A stretch of 14,374 nucleotides of DNA, from contig JBNGDS010000077.1 in NCBI GenBank assembly GCA_049975365.1, forward strand, positions 1 to 14,374. Reading direction: 5' to 3'. Positions 1 to 6,465 of this stretch are shown one piece after another (the stretch's first letter is position 1; every line of letters starts with the position of its first letter). The notes under the pieces are model-generated. The model had not been told where the DNA came from, did not search any database, and saw only the letters and a program-made list of their open reading frames with translations. This stretch comes from DSBG01 sp049975365 (GTDB lineage Bacteria > Desulfobacterota > Desulfomonilia > UBA1062). A program made the translations under genes and the position numbers.

Positions 1-810
1 TTTTTCCAGGTCTGAGGCCCTGCCGCCGAAAACCACACGTTCTTCAAGTTCACGTGCCTTTCTTCGATGTGCACGACCGGAAGGCCCAACGATCAGAACC
101 CTGAAGGGGAGATCCTTCTGAATCACGCATGCCTGCACCAGGGTATCGAATCCCTTCAAGGAAAGGTTCTGCGCAACAAAGAGGAACACGAATTCATCCT
201 TCTCAATACCGTACCTGTGTCGTACCTCGTCCCGGTGTCTCAGGTTTTTCGGACTGAACTTCACTGTATCGATCCCATTGGGAATGAGGTTTATCAATGA
301 TTCGGGATACTGGAAAAAGTCCTTGAGATCATCGCGAACCATCTGTGAGATGGCGATTACCCGAGGCCGAGTTTGTGTGAGTGTCCACCACTCGAGGGCC
401 CGCTGGACGAGGTCCTTCACGCTCAGTCTCTTGAGAAATCGCATGAGCGGTCTTGCCCGTTCGGAAAACCTCTGCGTCTCCTTGAGAAACCATGCCCTGT
501 GGATGCCGCCGTGGGGCTGATAGATATCCATGTAAAAGGTGTTTCCCACACAGAAGTGGAGAGCGTCTTTCAGGGTCTTGGCTTTCAGGTAATGCTGTAG
601 TGCAAAACTCAAGTGACGCAGAGCCTGTGGAAACCGTATCGCTCTGAGTTTCAGTATGTGTATGGATGGATCTCGAGGGTTTCTTGCCTTCAGACAGAAG
701 ACATGCACTTCATGTCCTTTTGTGGAGAGGTAGTGTGCAAGATCCCAGCAGTACCGTTCCGCTCCTCCCATTGCCGGATCAAACTTCTCAATGGCAACCC
801 CTATTTTCAT
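1..810 (-). CDS. GT4-family glycosyltransferase, WaaG/RfaG-like (C-terminus cut by window edge)
   Basis: The first 270 codons of a GT-B-fold glycosyltransferase run off the left edge with no stop. The N-terminal Rossmann-type domain starts MKIGVAIEKFDP with a GGAER segment near residues 15-19, typical of the acceptor-side domain of GT4 enzymes. The interdomain region carries IPNGIDTVKF (176-185). The donor-binding domain begins with FVAQNLSLKGFDTL (211-224) and continues to VVFGGRAS (259-266), resembling LPS core glucosyltransferase WaaG. The expected activity is transfer of a nucleotide-sugar hexose to LPS core or another surface glycan on the cytoplasmic side of the inner membrane. The ATG is preceded by AGGGG. 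It lies 90 bases after the aminotransferase stop; that gap holds only a weak TCCAGG/CCTGGA inverted repeat, so it is probably the last visible gene of the same cluster. The family is clear; the sugar specificity is not. Confidence 0.88.
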   Translation of the reverse strand, partial: MKIGVAIEKFDPAMGGAERYCWDLAHYLSTKGHEVHVFCLKARNPRDPSIHILKLRAIRFPQALRHLSFALQHYLKAKTLKDALHFCVGNTFYMDIYQPHGGIHRAWFLKETQRFSERARPLMRFLKRLSVKDLVQRALEWWTLTQTRPRVIAISQMVRDDLKDFFQYPESLINLIPNGIDTVKFSPKNLRHRDEVRHRYGIEKDEFVFLFVAQNLSLKGFDTLVQACVIQKDLPFRVLIVGPSGRAHRRKARELEERVVFGGRASDLEK

Positions 811-900
811 ATATCCCCTGATGGCATTTTCACTGTATGTCCAGGAAATACCTCTATTCTATCCATTCGCCCCTGGAATATGTCGCGTGGAGCACATGCT

Positions 901-2016
901 CTATTCAGGTTCTCTCCACTGGGTGAGTGCACGTCGTATCCGTTCAATATCGTGTTCAGAAAGCTCCGGGTAGAGGGGGAGAGTCAAAATCTTCGTGTAC
1001 AGCGATTCTGTTTCAGGAAGTGCGTCAGACCCCCTGATCCTCCCCTTGTAGGTCTCCTGCAGATGCACGGGCACTGGATAGTGGAACGCCGTTGCGATAC
1101 CGCGTTCTCTGAGATACTTTTGGAGAAGAAGGCGTTCCCTGCACTCAACAACATACAGGTGCATAGCGTGTGTACTCGCCTCGACATACCGTGGTGGAGT
1201 GATGATCTTTCCTTGAAGGGCTGTCGTGTATACTGCGGCGATCTGCCTCCTCCTCTCGTTGTCTTGAGCGAGAAACGGGAGCTTTACCCTCAGTATCGCT
1301 GCCTGGATCTCATCGAGCCTGGAATTGATACCGGGGATCTTCGAGACACACCGCTCCTTCCATCCATACTCCCTCAGCCATTGAACGCGCTCGGCAATCT
1401 CGGTAGAGTTGGTGATCACCGCACCTCCATCACCGATTGCCCCGAGATTCTTTGTGGGGTAGAAACTGAATGCCGCAGCATCACCAATCGATCCCACCCG
1501 TCTTCCCAAGATCTCGGCACCGCATGCCTGGGCACAGTCCTCAATCACATACAGTTTGTGTTCCCTGGCTATCTCACAGATCTCTTTCATTGGGGCAGGC
1601 TGCCCGTAAATATGAACAGGAATGACAGCCCTTGTCTTTTCAGTGACACGCTCTCGGATAAGCCTGTGATCGATACAGCGCGTAGTGGGATCAATATCCA
1701 CGAAAACAGGGACAGCACGTGCGAGTTCAATAGCTGCAACCGTTGCAACGGCGGTATGTGAGACGGTGATCACCTCGTCACCCGGTATGATGCCGCATGC
1801 CATCAAGGCCAAGGCAACAGCCTCTGTCCCGTTCGCCACACCGACACAGTGACTGCACTCGTTGAATTCCGCAAATTCCGTTTCAAATCGCCGAACTTCT
1901 TCGCCGAGGACATATCGCCCGCTCTCAAGAACTCTGAGGACAGCAGAGCGAATTTCATCTCGATGAGCGGCATACTGATCGAACGGACTCGAGACGGGAA
2001 TGAGAGGATCAGTCAT
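901..2016 (-). CDS. DegT/DnrJ/EryC1/StrS-family PLP-dependent sugar aminotransferase
   Basis: A 371-residue fold-type I PLP enzyme of normal length for the sugar-nucleotide aminotransferase family. It would move an amino group, usually from glutamate, to a keto-deoxysugar nucleotide in the cytoplasm. Visible signatures are ANGTEA (61-66) for phosphate binding, VIEDCAQA (157-164) with the Asp that contacts the PLP pyridine nitrogen (D160), and FSFYPTKNLGAIGDGGA (183-199) with the Schiff-base lysine K189. The TKNLGAIGDGG form resembles the FdtB/QdtB-type 3-aminotransferases, but that specificity is only a guess. The ATG overlaps the end of the upstream SDR gene by 8 bases (ATGACTGA) and there is no strong Shine-Dalgarno sequence, so translation is probably coupled. 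Pairing with an SDR and two glycosyltransferases points to an amino-deoxysugar for a surface glycan. Confidence 0.93.
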   Translation of the reverse strand: MTDPLIPVSSPFDQYAAHRDEIRSAVLRVLESGRYVLGEEVRRFETEFAEFNECSHCVGVANGTEAVALALMACGIIPGDEVITVSHTAVATVAAIELARAVPVFVDIDPTTRCIDHRLIRERVTEKTRAVIPVHIYGQPAPMKEICEIAREHKLYVIEDCAQACGAEILGRRVGSIGDAAAFSFYPTKNLGAIGDGGAVITNSTEIAERVQWLREYGWKERCVSKIPGINSRLDEIQAAILRVKLPFLAQDNERRRQIAAVYTTALQGKIITPPRYVEASTHAMHLYVVECRERLLLQKYLRERGIATAFHYPVPVHLQETYKGRIRGSDALPETESLYTKILTLPLYPELSEHDIERIRRALTQWREPE

Positions 2017-3016
2017 CGGGTGAATCCCAGTAATACCGTGAGTACTTCAGGTAATACGCCAGCGTGTTTCTCAACCCATCCTCCAGGGTTACCCGTGGTT
2101 TCCATCCCAGAGTTGTGCTGAATTTCTCGAATTTTCCGTAATAATCCCCTATATCAATTACTTTTCTGTCTTCCGGGAAAGGAACAATCTCATATGATCC
2201 TTTTCCGTGAACACGGATCAGAAGTTCCGCAGTTTCTTTTAGGTTCATGGGGTCATCTGCCCCCAAGTTGAAAATCTGACCATGTGCCCGTTCAGATGAC
2301 GCGGCGACGAGCAACGCGTCGATGGCATCATCAATGAAATTGAAGTCCCTCTTCTGCATGCCGTCACCAAACACCAAAAGAGGCTTTCCTTCGATAATCC
2401 TTCGAATCCAGATACCCAGAAATGTCTGCCGGGCATCTTTCACCCTCATCCTCGGACCATAGGTGTTCGTCAGCCTCAGCACGGAAGAGCGGATTCCGTG
2501 AACATTGTTGTACACCATGTGGTACCATTCCCCTGACATCTTGTTGATTCCGTTGACATCTACAGGATACAGGGGGTGGTCTTCGTCCACCGGCAGGTAT
2601 TGCGGGACTCCGTAGATCTGACGAGTGCTGGCAAACACGATTTTAATGTCAGGATTATGCCACCTGCAGGCTTCCAGTATGAAGAGCTGTGACTTGGCGT
2701 TAATCTCCAAGTCAGTATAGGGGTCATTCATAGAATCTAGGTGACTGGTCTGTCCTGCAAGGTTGAAAAGATAATCCTTGTTCTTGACGAGATGCTTCAT
2801 CGAGTGTTCATCTCTGACATCTGAAAAATTAATCTTCACATCATCCTTGATCGGTTCGACGTTGTACAGATTCCCTCCGTACTCGGGGATCAGGCTGTCA
2901 ACGAGTGTGACCTTCGCACCATAGTCCACAAGACGTATCGCCAGGTTTGATCCTATGAATCCGAGCCCCCCGGTGATCAGCACGTCCTTTCCACAATAGA
3001 ACGATTCAAGTTCCAT
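2009..3016 (-). CDS. NAD-dependent epimerase/dehydratase (extended SDR) with Asn at the catalytic Tyr position
   Basis: A 335-residue extended short-chain dehydrogenase/reductase acting on nucleotide sugars. The cofactor-binding TGGLGFIGS motif is at residues 15-23, an Asp (D40) after the second strand favours NAD, and NLAGQ lies at 85-89. The Ser/Thr site is FASTRQIYG (128-136). The C-terminal substrate domain has RLTNTYGPRM (181-190) and DFNFIDDAIDA. Where the family normally reads YGxSK, this protein has NGINK (155-159): the lysine is kept but the catalytic tyrosine is Asn. The ATG overlaps the GT2 stop by 11 bases, with AAAGGCGG just upstream as ribosome binding site. The 3' end overlaps the aminotransferase, so the two likely act in one sugar pathway. 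It could be an active epimerase or dehydratase of a variant clade, or a protein with altered chemistry; the sequence cannot decide. Confidence 0.9.
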   Translation of the reverse strand: MELESFYCGKDVLITGGLGFIGSNLAIRLVDYGAKVTLVDSLIPEYGGNLYNVEPIKDDVKINFSDVRDEHSMKHLVKNKDYLFNLAGQTSHLDSMNDPYTDLEINAKSQLFILEACRWHNPDIKIVFASTRQIYGVPQYLPVDEDHPLYPVDVNGINKMSGEWYHMVYNNVHGIRSSVLRLTNTYGPRMRVKDARQTFLGIWIRRIIEGKPLLVFGDGMQKRDFNFIDDAIDALLVAASSERAHGQIFNLGADDPMNLKETAELLIRVHGKGSYEIVPFPEDRKVIDIGDYYGKFEKFSTTLGWKPRVTLEDGLRNTLAYYLKYSRYYWDSPDD

Positions 3017-3782
3017 GTTCGCCGCCTTTGCTCAGTCCCTTTTCAAGTTCCCGGAGCTTCGCGTACTTGATGAACACATAATACATGGTGGAAGCAGCGA
3101 TGACAAACCCCGGAAATCCATCCAGAAATCCCCTCTTCACCAGGTATTCCTTGATGAATCTGATGGGAGGCCTGGCTATGAGATCAAGGTATGAAAACCG
3201 CTTTCCCTCCTCCGACATGTCTCTGGCAGCTGTCTCGGAATACTTGTTTATCGTGTCTACCTGGTCAGCGATGTCTCGGTAATTGTAGTGAAAGTAGAAA
3301 TTCTTCAACGCTCCAACCTCACCGTTCACCTTGACATTCGCGTGAAGCGCCCCTTCAAAGCGCCCTTTCGTCTTCTTGAACAGCCGTATCTCGAAGTCCG
3401 GTACCCAGCCACCGTGAAGAATCCATCTTCCGAGGTAGAATGTCCTCCGGTGTGCAGTATACCCGTCATACATACCCTTGTCCTGATCAAGTTTCTGGTG
3501 AATCTCGTGGACAAGTCCTGGAGAAAGTTCTTCGTCTGCATCGATAAAGAGAACCCACTCATGCTTGGCCCGTGAGATACAATAGTTGTATTGGTCTCTG
3601 AAGCCTGGCCAGGTTCTCTGCTCTGCGGATGTTGCATACTGCTGGACAATATCGAATGTGCCATCAGTGCTGAAGGAATCGACGACGATGATTTCGGACG
3701 CGATGGAACGGACACTTTTCAGGGCCCTTTCCACTGTTCGGGAATTATTGAACGTGATCATGCAGACCGATATATCCGTCAA
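3006..3782 (-). CDS. GT2-family glycosyltransferase, WaaE-like
   Basis: A GT-A-fold inverting glycosyltransferase of 258 residues from the chosen start. DISVCMITFNN opens the nucleotide-binding fold, followed by VDSFSTDGT (34-42), the metal-binding FIDADEEL (79-86), and the GGWVPDFEIRLF segment (124-135) with the HANV motif typical of the LPS-core glucosyltransferase WaaE/KdtX group. A short hydrophobic stretch near the C-terminus (FVIAASTMYYVFIKYAK) may associate with the membrane. The chosen TTG start at 3782 follows a strong GAGGGAGAGG ribosome binding site and places the conserved strand at the N-terminus. An in-frame ATG at 3827 would add 15 poorly conserved-looking residues behind a weak site. 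It is the first gene of the minus-strand surface-glycan cluster and overlaps the SDR gene. No convincing minus-strand promoter was found upstream. Confidence 0.88.
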   Translation of the reverse strand: MTDISVCMITFNNSRTVERALKSVRSIASEIIVVDSFSTDGTFDIVQQYATSAEQRTWPGFRDQYNYCISRAKHEWVLFIDADEELSPGLVHEIHQKLDQDKGMYDGYTAHRRTFYLGRWILHGGWVPDFEIRLFKKTKGRFEGALHANVKVNGEVGALKNFYFHYNYRDIADQVDTINKYSETAARDMSEEGKRFSYLDLIARPPIRFIKEYLVKRGFLDGFPGFVIAASTMYYVFIKYAKLRELEKGLSKGGEHGT

Positions 3783-3872
3783 AACCTCTCCCTCTATGCG
3801 TACAGATAGGTTCATATACACACACATCCGGACCTATTGCAAGTACACCCCACCTGCGATTCAACACATGGT

Positions 3873-3901
3873 TTGACAACACTATCCTTGTTCTTCATTA
3901 T
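3873..3901 (+). promoter_or_regulatory. Predicted sigma70-type promoter for the CoA-transferase/GNAT gene
   Basis: A consensus -35 hexamer TTGACA (3873-3878) lies 17 bases upstream of CATTAT (3896-3901), which matches four of six bases of TATAAT. Transcription would start near 3908 and leave a leader of about 107 bases before the ATG at 4015. A short inverted repeat, TATCCT (3883-3888) with AGGATA (3903-3908), brackets the -10 element and might be an operator, though six bases could be chance. This is inference from consensus matching only. Confidence 0.5.
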
Positions 3902-3968
3902 TAGGATAATGAGATCAGAATGCCCCCCTCCAGGGAGAATTGATGTCAGAGAATGAATCACCGATACT

Positions 3969-3999
3969 GGGGTGCGGAATGCAGACACCCCGCATTCCG
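3969..3999 (+). promoter_or_regulatory. Interleaved inverted repeats in the leader (hairpin or pseudoknot-like element)
   Basis: Two inverted repeats are interlocked with almost no spare bases. GGGGTG (3969-3974) pairs with CACCCC (3986-3991), and CGGAATGC (3975-3982) pairs with GCATTCCG (3992-3999), with only AGA between the two halves. In RNA these are either two mutually exclusive hairpins or a compact pseudoknot; in DNA they could be a regulator-binding site. The element ends about 15 bases before the start codon at 4015 and just before the GAGGG ribosome binding site, so it is well placed to control translation or elongation. It matches no riboswitch class I recognise. Confidence 0.45.
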
Positions 4000-4014
4000 T
4001 ATATGTGAGGGTAT

Positions 4015-5895
4015 ATGATATTGAACTGGCATGATACGTACACGAGCAGGCTGACGGACGCGAGAACCGCCCTGTTAAAGATACGACGGGGTGCACGCAT
4101 CTTCATAGGATCAGCGTGTGGAGAACCCCAGTCCTTGGTGAGAACCCTCATCGATGTCGCCGAGAACCTTGTTGACACTGAGGTCATCCACTTCCTCGAC
4201 CTGGGGATCGCTCCATACACGGATGAGAAATTCGATGAAAATTTCAGGCATAATGCCCTGTTCATCGGATCGAGTACCAGGTCAGCCATCCAGGAAGGAA
4301 GGGCTGATTATACCCCTATCTACCTCTCGGAGATCCCTTTGCTCATGGTTCGGGGAAGAATGCCCATAGATGTCGCCCTGATCATGGTCTCACAGCCTGA
4401 CAAGAACGGCTATGTGAGTCTTGGCATATCCGTTGACATCACAAAGACGGCTGCGGAAATCGCAGATTATGTGATCGCAGAGGTCAATCCAAACATGCCC
4501 AGGACCCTGGGGGACAGTTTTCTTCACGTGAGCGAAATCGACGCCTTCGTAGAGAATGACGCTGAACTGCTCGTGTTCGTTCAGAGAGCGCCCACGGACA
4601 TTGCAAAGAGCATTGGTGAACAGATCGCAGAACTCATCGAGAACGAGTCCACCATCCAGACCGGTGTGGGAAGAATTCCGAATTCCGTATACCCCTATCT
4701 CATGAACAAGCGTGATTTGGGGATCCACACAGAAACCTTCACAGAGGGCATTATCGATCTGATCGAGGCCGGGGTGGTAACCTGCAAGAAGAAAACGCTC
4801 CACCCTGGAAAGATCATCGGGAGTTTCTGCATGGGGACGAGAAGGCTCTATGACTATGTTGACAATAATCCCCTGTTCGAGTTCAGACCGTGCAGGTACG
4901 TGAACAACCCGTACATTATAGCCCAGAACGACAAGATGGTTTCCATAAACGCAGCTCTGACGGTTGACCTCACCGGACAGGTATGCTCCGATTCTCTTGG
5001 GTTTCTCTTCTACAGCGGCATCGGGGGTCAGGTCGATTTCGTCCGGGGCTCGGCGATGTCGAGGCGGGGTCGGTCGATCATGACGCTGCCATCAACCACA
5101 GATGACGGGAAAAAGTCGCGGATCGTCCCGTTTCTTGATCCCGGCAGCGGGGTGGTAGTGACCAGGGGAGATATCCACTACGTGGTCACTGAGTACGGTG
5201 CAGCGTATATCCATGGGAAATCGATCCGGGACAGGGCGCTGTCGCTCATCAATATCGCCCACCCCGATTTCCGAGAGGAACTCCTGGACGCAGCGAAAAG
5301 ACAGGGTTATGTCTATAAGGATCAGATCCTGCCCGCGGCGTACTACCCGAGAGAGTACGAGACATATTGGAGAGACGATCAAGAAGAAGAACTCATGTTC
5401 AGGCCCGTGAAACCAACAGACGAGAGGGCCATCCAGGATCTGATCTACGAACTCCCTGAACAGGATGTCTATACCCGATTTTTCCAGAATCTCAAGAAAT
5501 TTTCCCACACTCTAGCCATGCCGCTATCAGCTATTGACTACAACGACAAGATGGCCATTGTCGGGGTGGAAGGGGCGGAAACCCCCGAAAGCAAGGAGCG
5601 AATTGTCGCTGTGGGGCGGTACATCAGAGACCCGGTAACGAACTTTGCAGAGGTTGCATTCACCGTTGCACACCAGTGGCAGAAGAGAGGCATCGGAACG
5701 TTCCTGCTGAAATACCTCATAAGGATTGCACGGGAAAAGAATATCAAGGGATTCACGGCGGATGTTCTGGCCCGGAACACCGCGATGATGAAGGTATTCT
5801 CAAACTCGGGCTACCCCATGAAGACACGGCTCGAATACGGGATCTACGAACTCGAGATACATTTCTCCGAGGAGCAGAAAACCGATGCGTACTGA
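4015..5895 (+). CDS. Acetyl-CoA hydrolase/CoA-transferase fused to a C-terminal GNAT acetyltransferase
   Basis: A 626-residue two-domain protein. Residues about 5-445 form a family I CoA-transferase of the acetyl-CoA hydrolase/4-hydroxybutyrate CoA-transferase type, with GIHTE (236-240) carrying the expected catalytic glutamate E240 that forms the glutamyl-CoA thioester, and a glycine-rich FYSGIGGQVDFVRG (332-345) CoA-binding region. Residues about 460-605 form a GNAT domain with the acetyl-CoA pyrophosphate loop QKRGIG (556-561) and the C-terminal ARNTAMMKVFSNSGY segment. Single-domain CoA-transferases are about 430-440 residues, so the GNAT part is a true extension. It would move CoA between acyl groups in fermentative or syntrophic acid metabolism, while the GNAT domain may acetylate a protein or small molecule; this is inferred. 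The ATG at 4015 sits only three bases after GAGGG; an in-frame TTG at 4021, giving an N-terminus starting xNWHDTY, has better spacing and is a real alternative. It is divergent from the glycan cluster and convergent with the CBS gene. Confidence 0.92.
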   Translation: MILNWHDTYTSRLTDARTALLKIRRGARIFIGSACGEPQSLVRTLIDVAENLVDTEVIHFLDLGIAPYTDEKFDENFRHNALFIGSSTRSAIQEGRADYTPIYLSEIPLLMVRGRMPIDVALIMVSQPDKNGYVSLGISVDITKTAAEIADYVIAEVNPNMPRTLGDSFLHVSEIDAFVENDAELLVFVQRAPTDIAKSIGEQIAELIENESTIQTGVGRIPNSVYPYLMNKRDLGIHTETFTEGIIDLIEAGVVTCKKKTLHPGKIIGSFCMGTRRLYDYVDNNPLFEFRPCRYVNNPYIIAQNDKMVSINAALTVDLTGQVCSDSLGFLFYSGIGGQVDFVRGSAMSRRGRSIMTLPSTTDDGKKSRIVPFLDPGSGVVVTRGDIHYVVTEYGAAYIHGKSIRDRALSLINIAHPDFREELLDAAKRQGYVYKDQILPAAYYPREYETYWRDDQEEELMFRPVKPTDERAIQDLIYELPEQDVYTRFFQNLKKFSHTLAMPLSAIDYNDKMAIVGVEGAETPESKERIVAVGRYIRDPVTNFAEVAFTVAHQWQKRGIGTFLLKYLIRIAREKNIKGFTADVLARNTAMMKVFSNSGYPMKTRLEYGIYELEIHFSEEQKTDAY

Positions 5896-5928
5896 GACTG
5901 CATCCAGGGATGGTTCTCCCGACTCTCC

Positions 5929-6351
5929 TCAGGTGTTCAGGTGTTTCAAATGCCGGATCAGGAAGTTCATGAGGTCGGATATCGTTATGATGCCCGCGAT
6001 CCTCCCCTCTTCCACCACCGGCAATCCCCCTATCCTCCGCTGCTCCATTATCTGAGCTGCCTCCACGATATCTGCATCGGGGCTGATGGTGAGGGGATTT
6101 CGAGTCATGCTGCTTTCAACCCGAACAGAGTTGATCAGATATTCGTCCTGGGATCGCTCGTGGATGACAACCGGTGAATTCAGCGCCTGCCTGATGTCCC
6201 TGTCGGTGATGATACCGATGAGAATCCCATCCTTGACGACTGGTATTCTCCTGAACTTTCCCGAATTCATTTTGGCTATTGCCGTTTTCAGTGAGTCACC
6301 TGGGCCAATTGTGACAACCTCTTTTTTCATGAGATCTCGAACCTTGATCAT
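5929..6351 (-). CDS. Tandem CBS-domain protein
   Basis: A 140-residue protein made of two CBS domains and little else. CBS1 covers about residues 5-58 with RIPVVKDGILIGIITDRD (35-52); CBS2 covers about 82-136 with GLPVVEEGRIAGIITISD (109-126). Such pairs form a Bateman module that binds adenine nucleotides (AMP, ATP, SAM and others) and usually acts as a regulatory sensor; stand-alone copies are often AcuB-like and functionally unassigned. The ATG at 6351 begins MIKVRDLM, the usual first strand of a CBS domain. The frame stays open upstream to a GTG at 6423, but those extra residues do not look like part of the fold. Its stop lies 33 bases from the stop of the convergent CoA-transferase/GNAT gene, with no clear intrinsic terminator between them. 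A regulatory link to that acyl-CoA enzyme is possible but unsupported. Confidence 0.9.
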   Translation of the reverse strand: MIKVRDLMKKEVVTIGPGDSLKTAIAKMNSGKFRRIPVVKDGILIGIITDRDIRQALNSPVVIHERSQDEYLINSVRVESSMTRNPLTISPDADIVEAAQIMEQRRIGGLPVVEEGRIAGIITISDLMNFLIRHLKHLNT

Positions 6352-6431
6352 GATCGTAAACCCCGTTCGTGTGAGTATGGTTCTCCCCACATACCACAGA
6401 AGGAAGAAAATGTGTACACACACAATGAGGG

Positions 6432-6452
6432 AATGCCTCCTTGCGAGGCATT
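6432..6452 (-). terminator. Terminator-like hairpin after the secreted FN3 protein
   Basis: AATGCCTC and GAGGCATT form a perfect 8-bp stem around a 5-base loop, 13 bases after the stop of the secreted protein gene. The bases that follow on the minus strand (GCATTCCCTCATTG region) are not a proper T-run, so this may be a weak, factor-assisted terminator or an mRNA-stabilising hairpin. It separates that gene from the downstream CBS gene. Confidence 0.4.
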
Positions 6453-6465
6453 GATCAGAGTGTTC

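Noticed and set aside
811..900. TCCAGG/CCTGGA inverted repeat between the aminotransferase and GT4 genes
   Set aside because: Six-base arms with a loop of more than 20 bases and no T-run; not supportable as a terminator.
613..1761. A 382-codon plus-strand open frame
   Set aside because: It is antisense to the well-supported aminotransferase and GT4 genes, its translation is Cys/Arg/Pro-rich with no recognisable motif, and it has no ribosome binding site.
6352..6423. An N-terminal extension of the CBS protein starting with GTG at 6423
   Set aside because: The extra 24 residues are not part of a CBS fold; MIKVRDLM at 6351 is the normal beginning.
6413..6424. TGTGTACACA palindrome and GT-rich run upstream of the CBS gene
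   Set aside because: It is short, lies in a low-complexity TG/CA stretch, and is not aligned with any convincing promoter.
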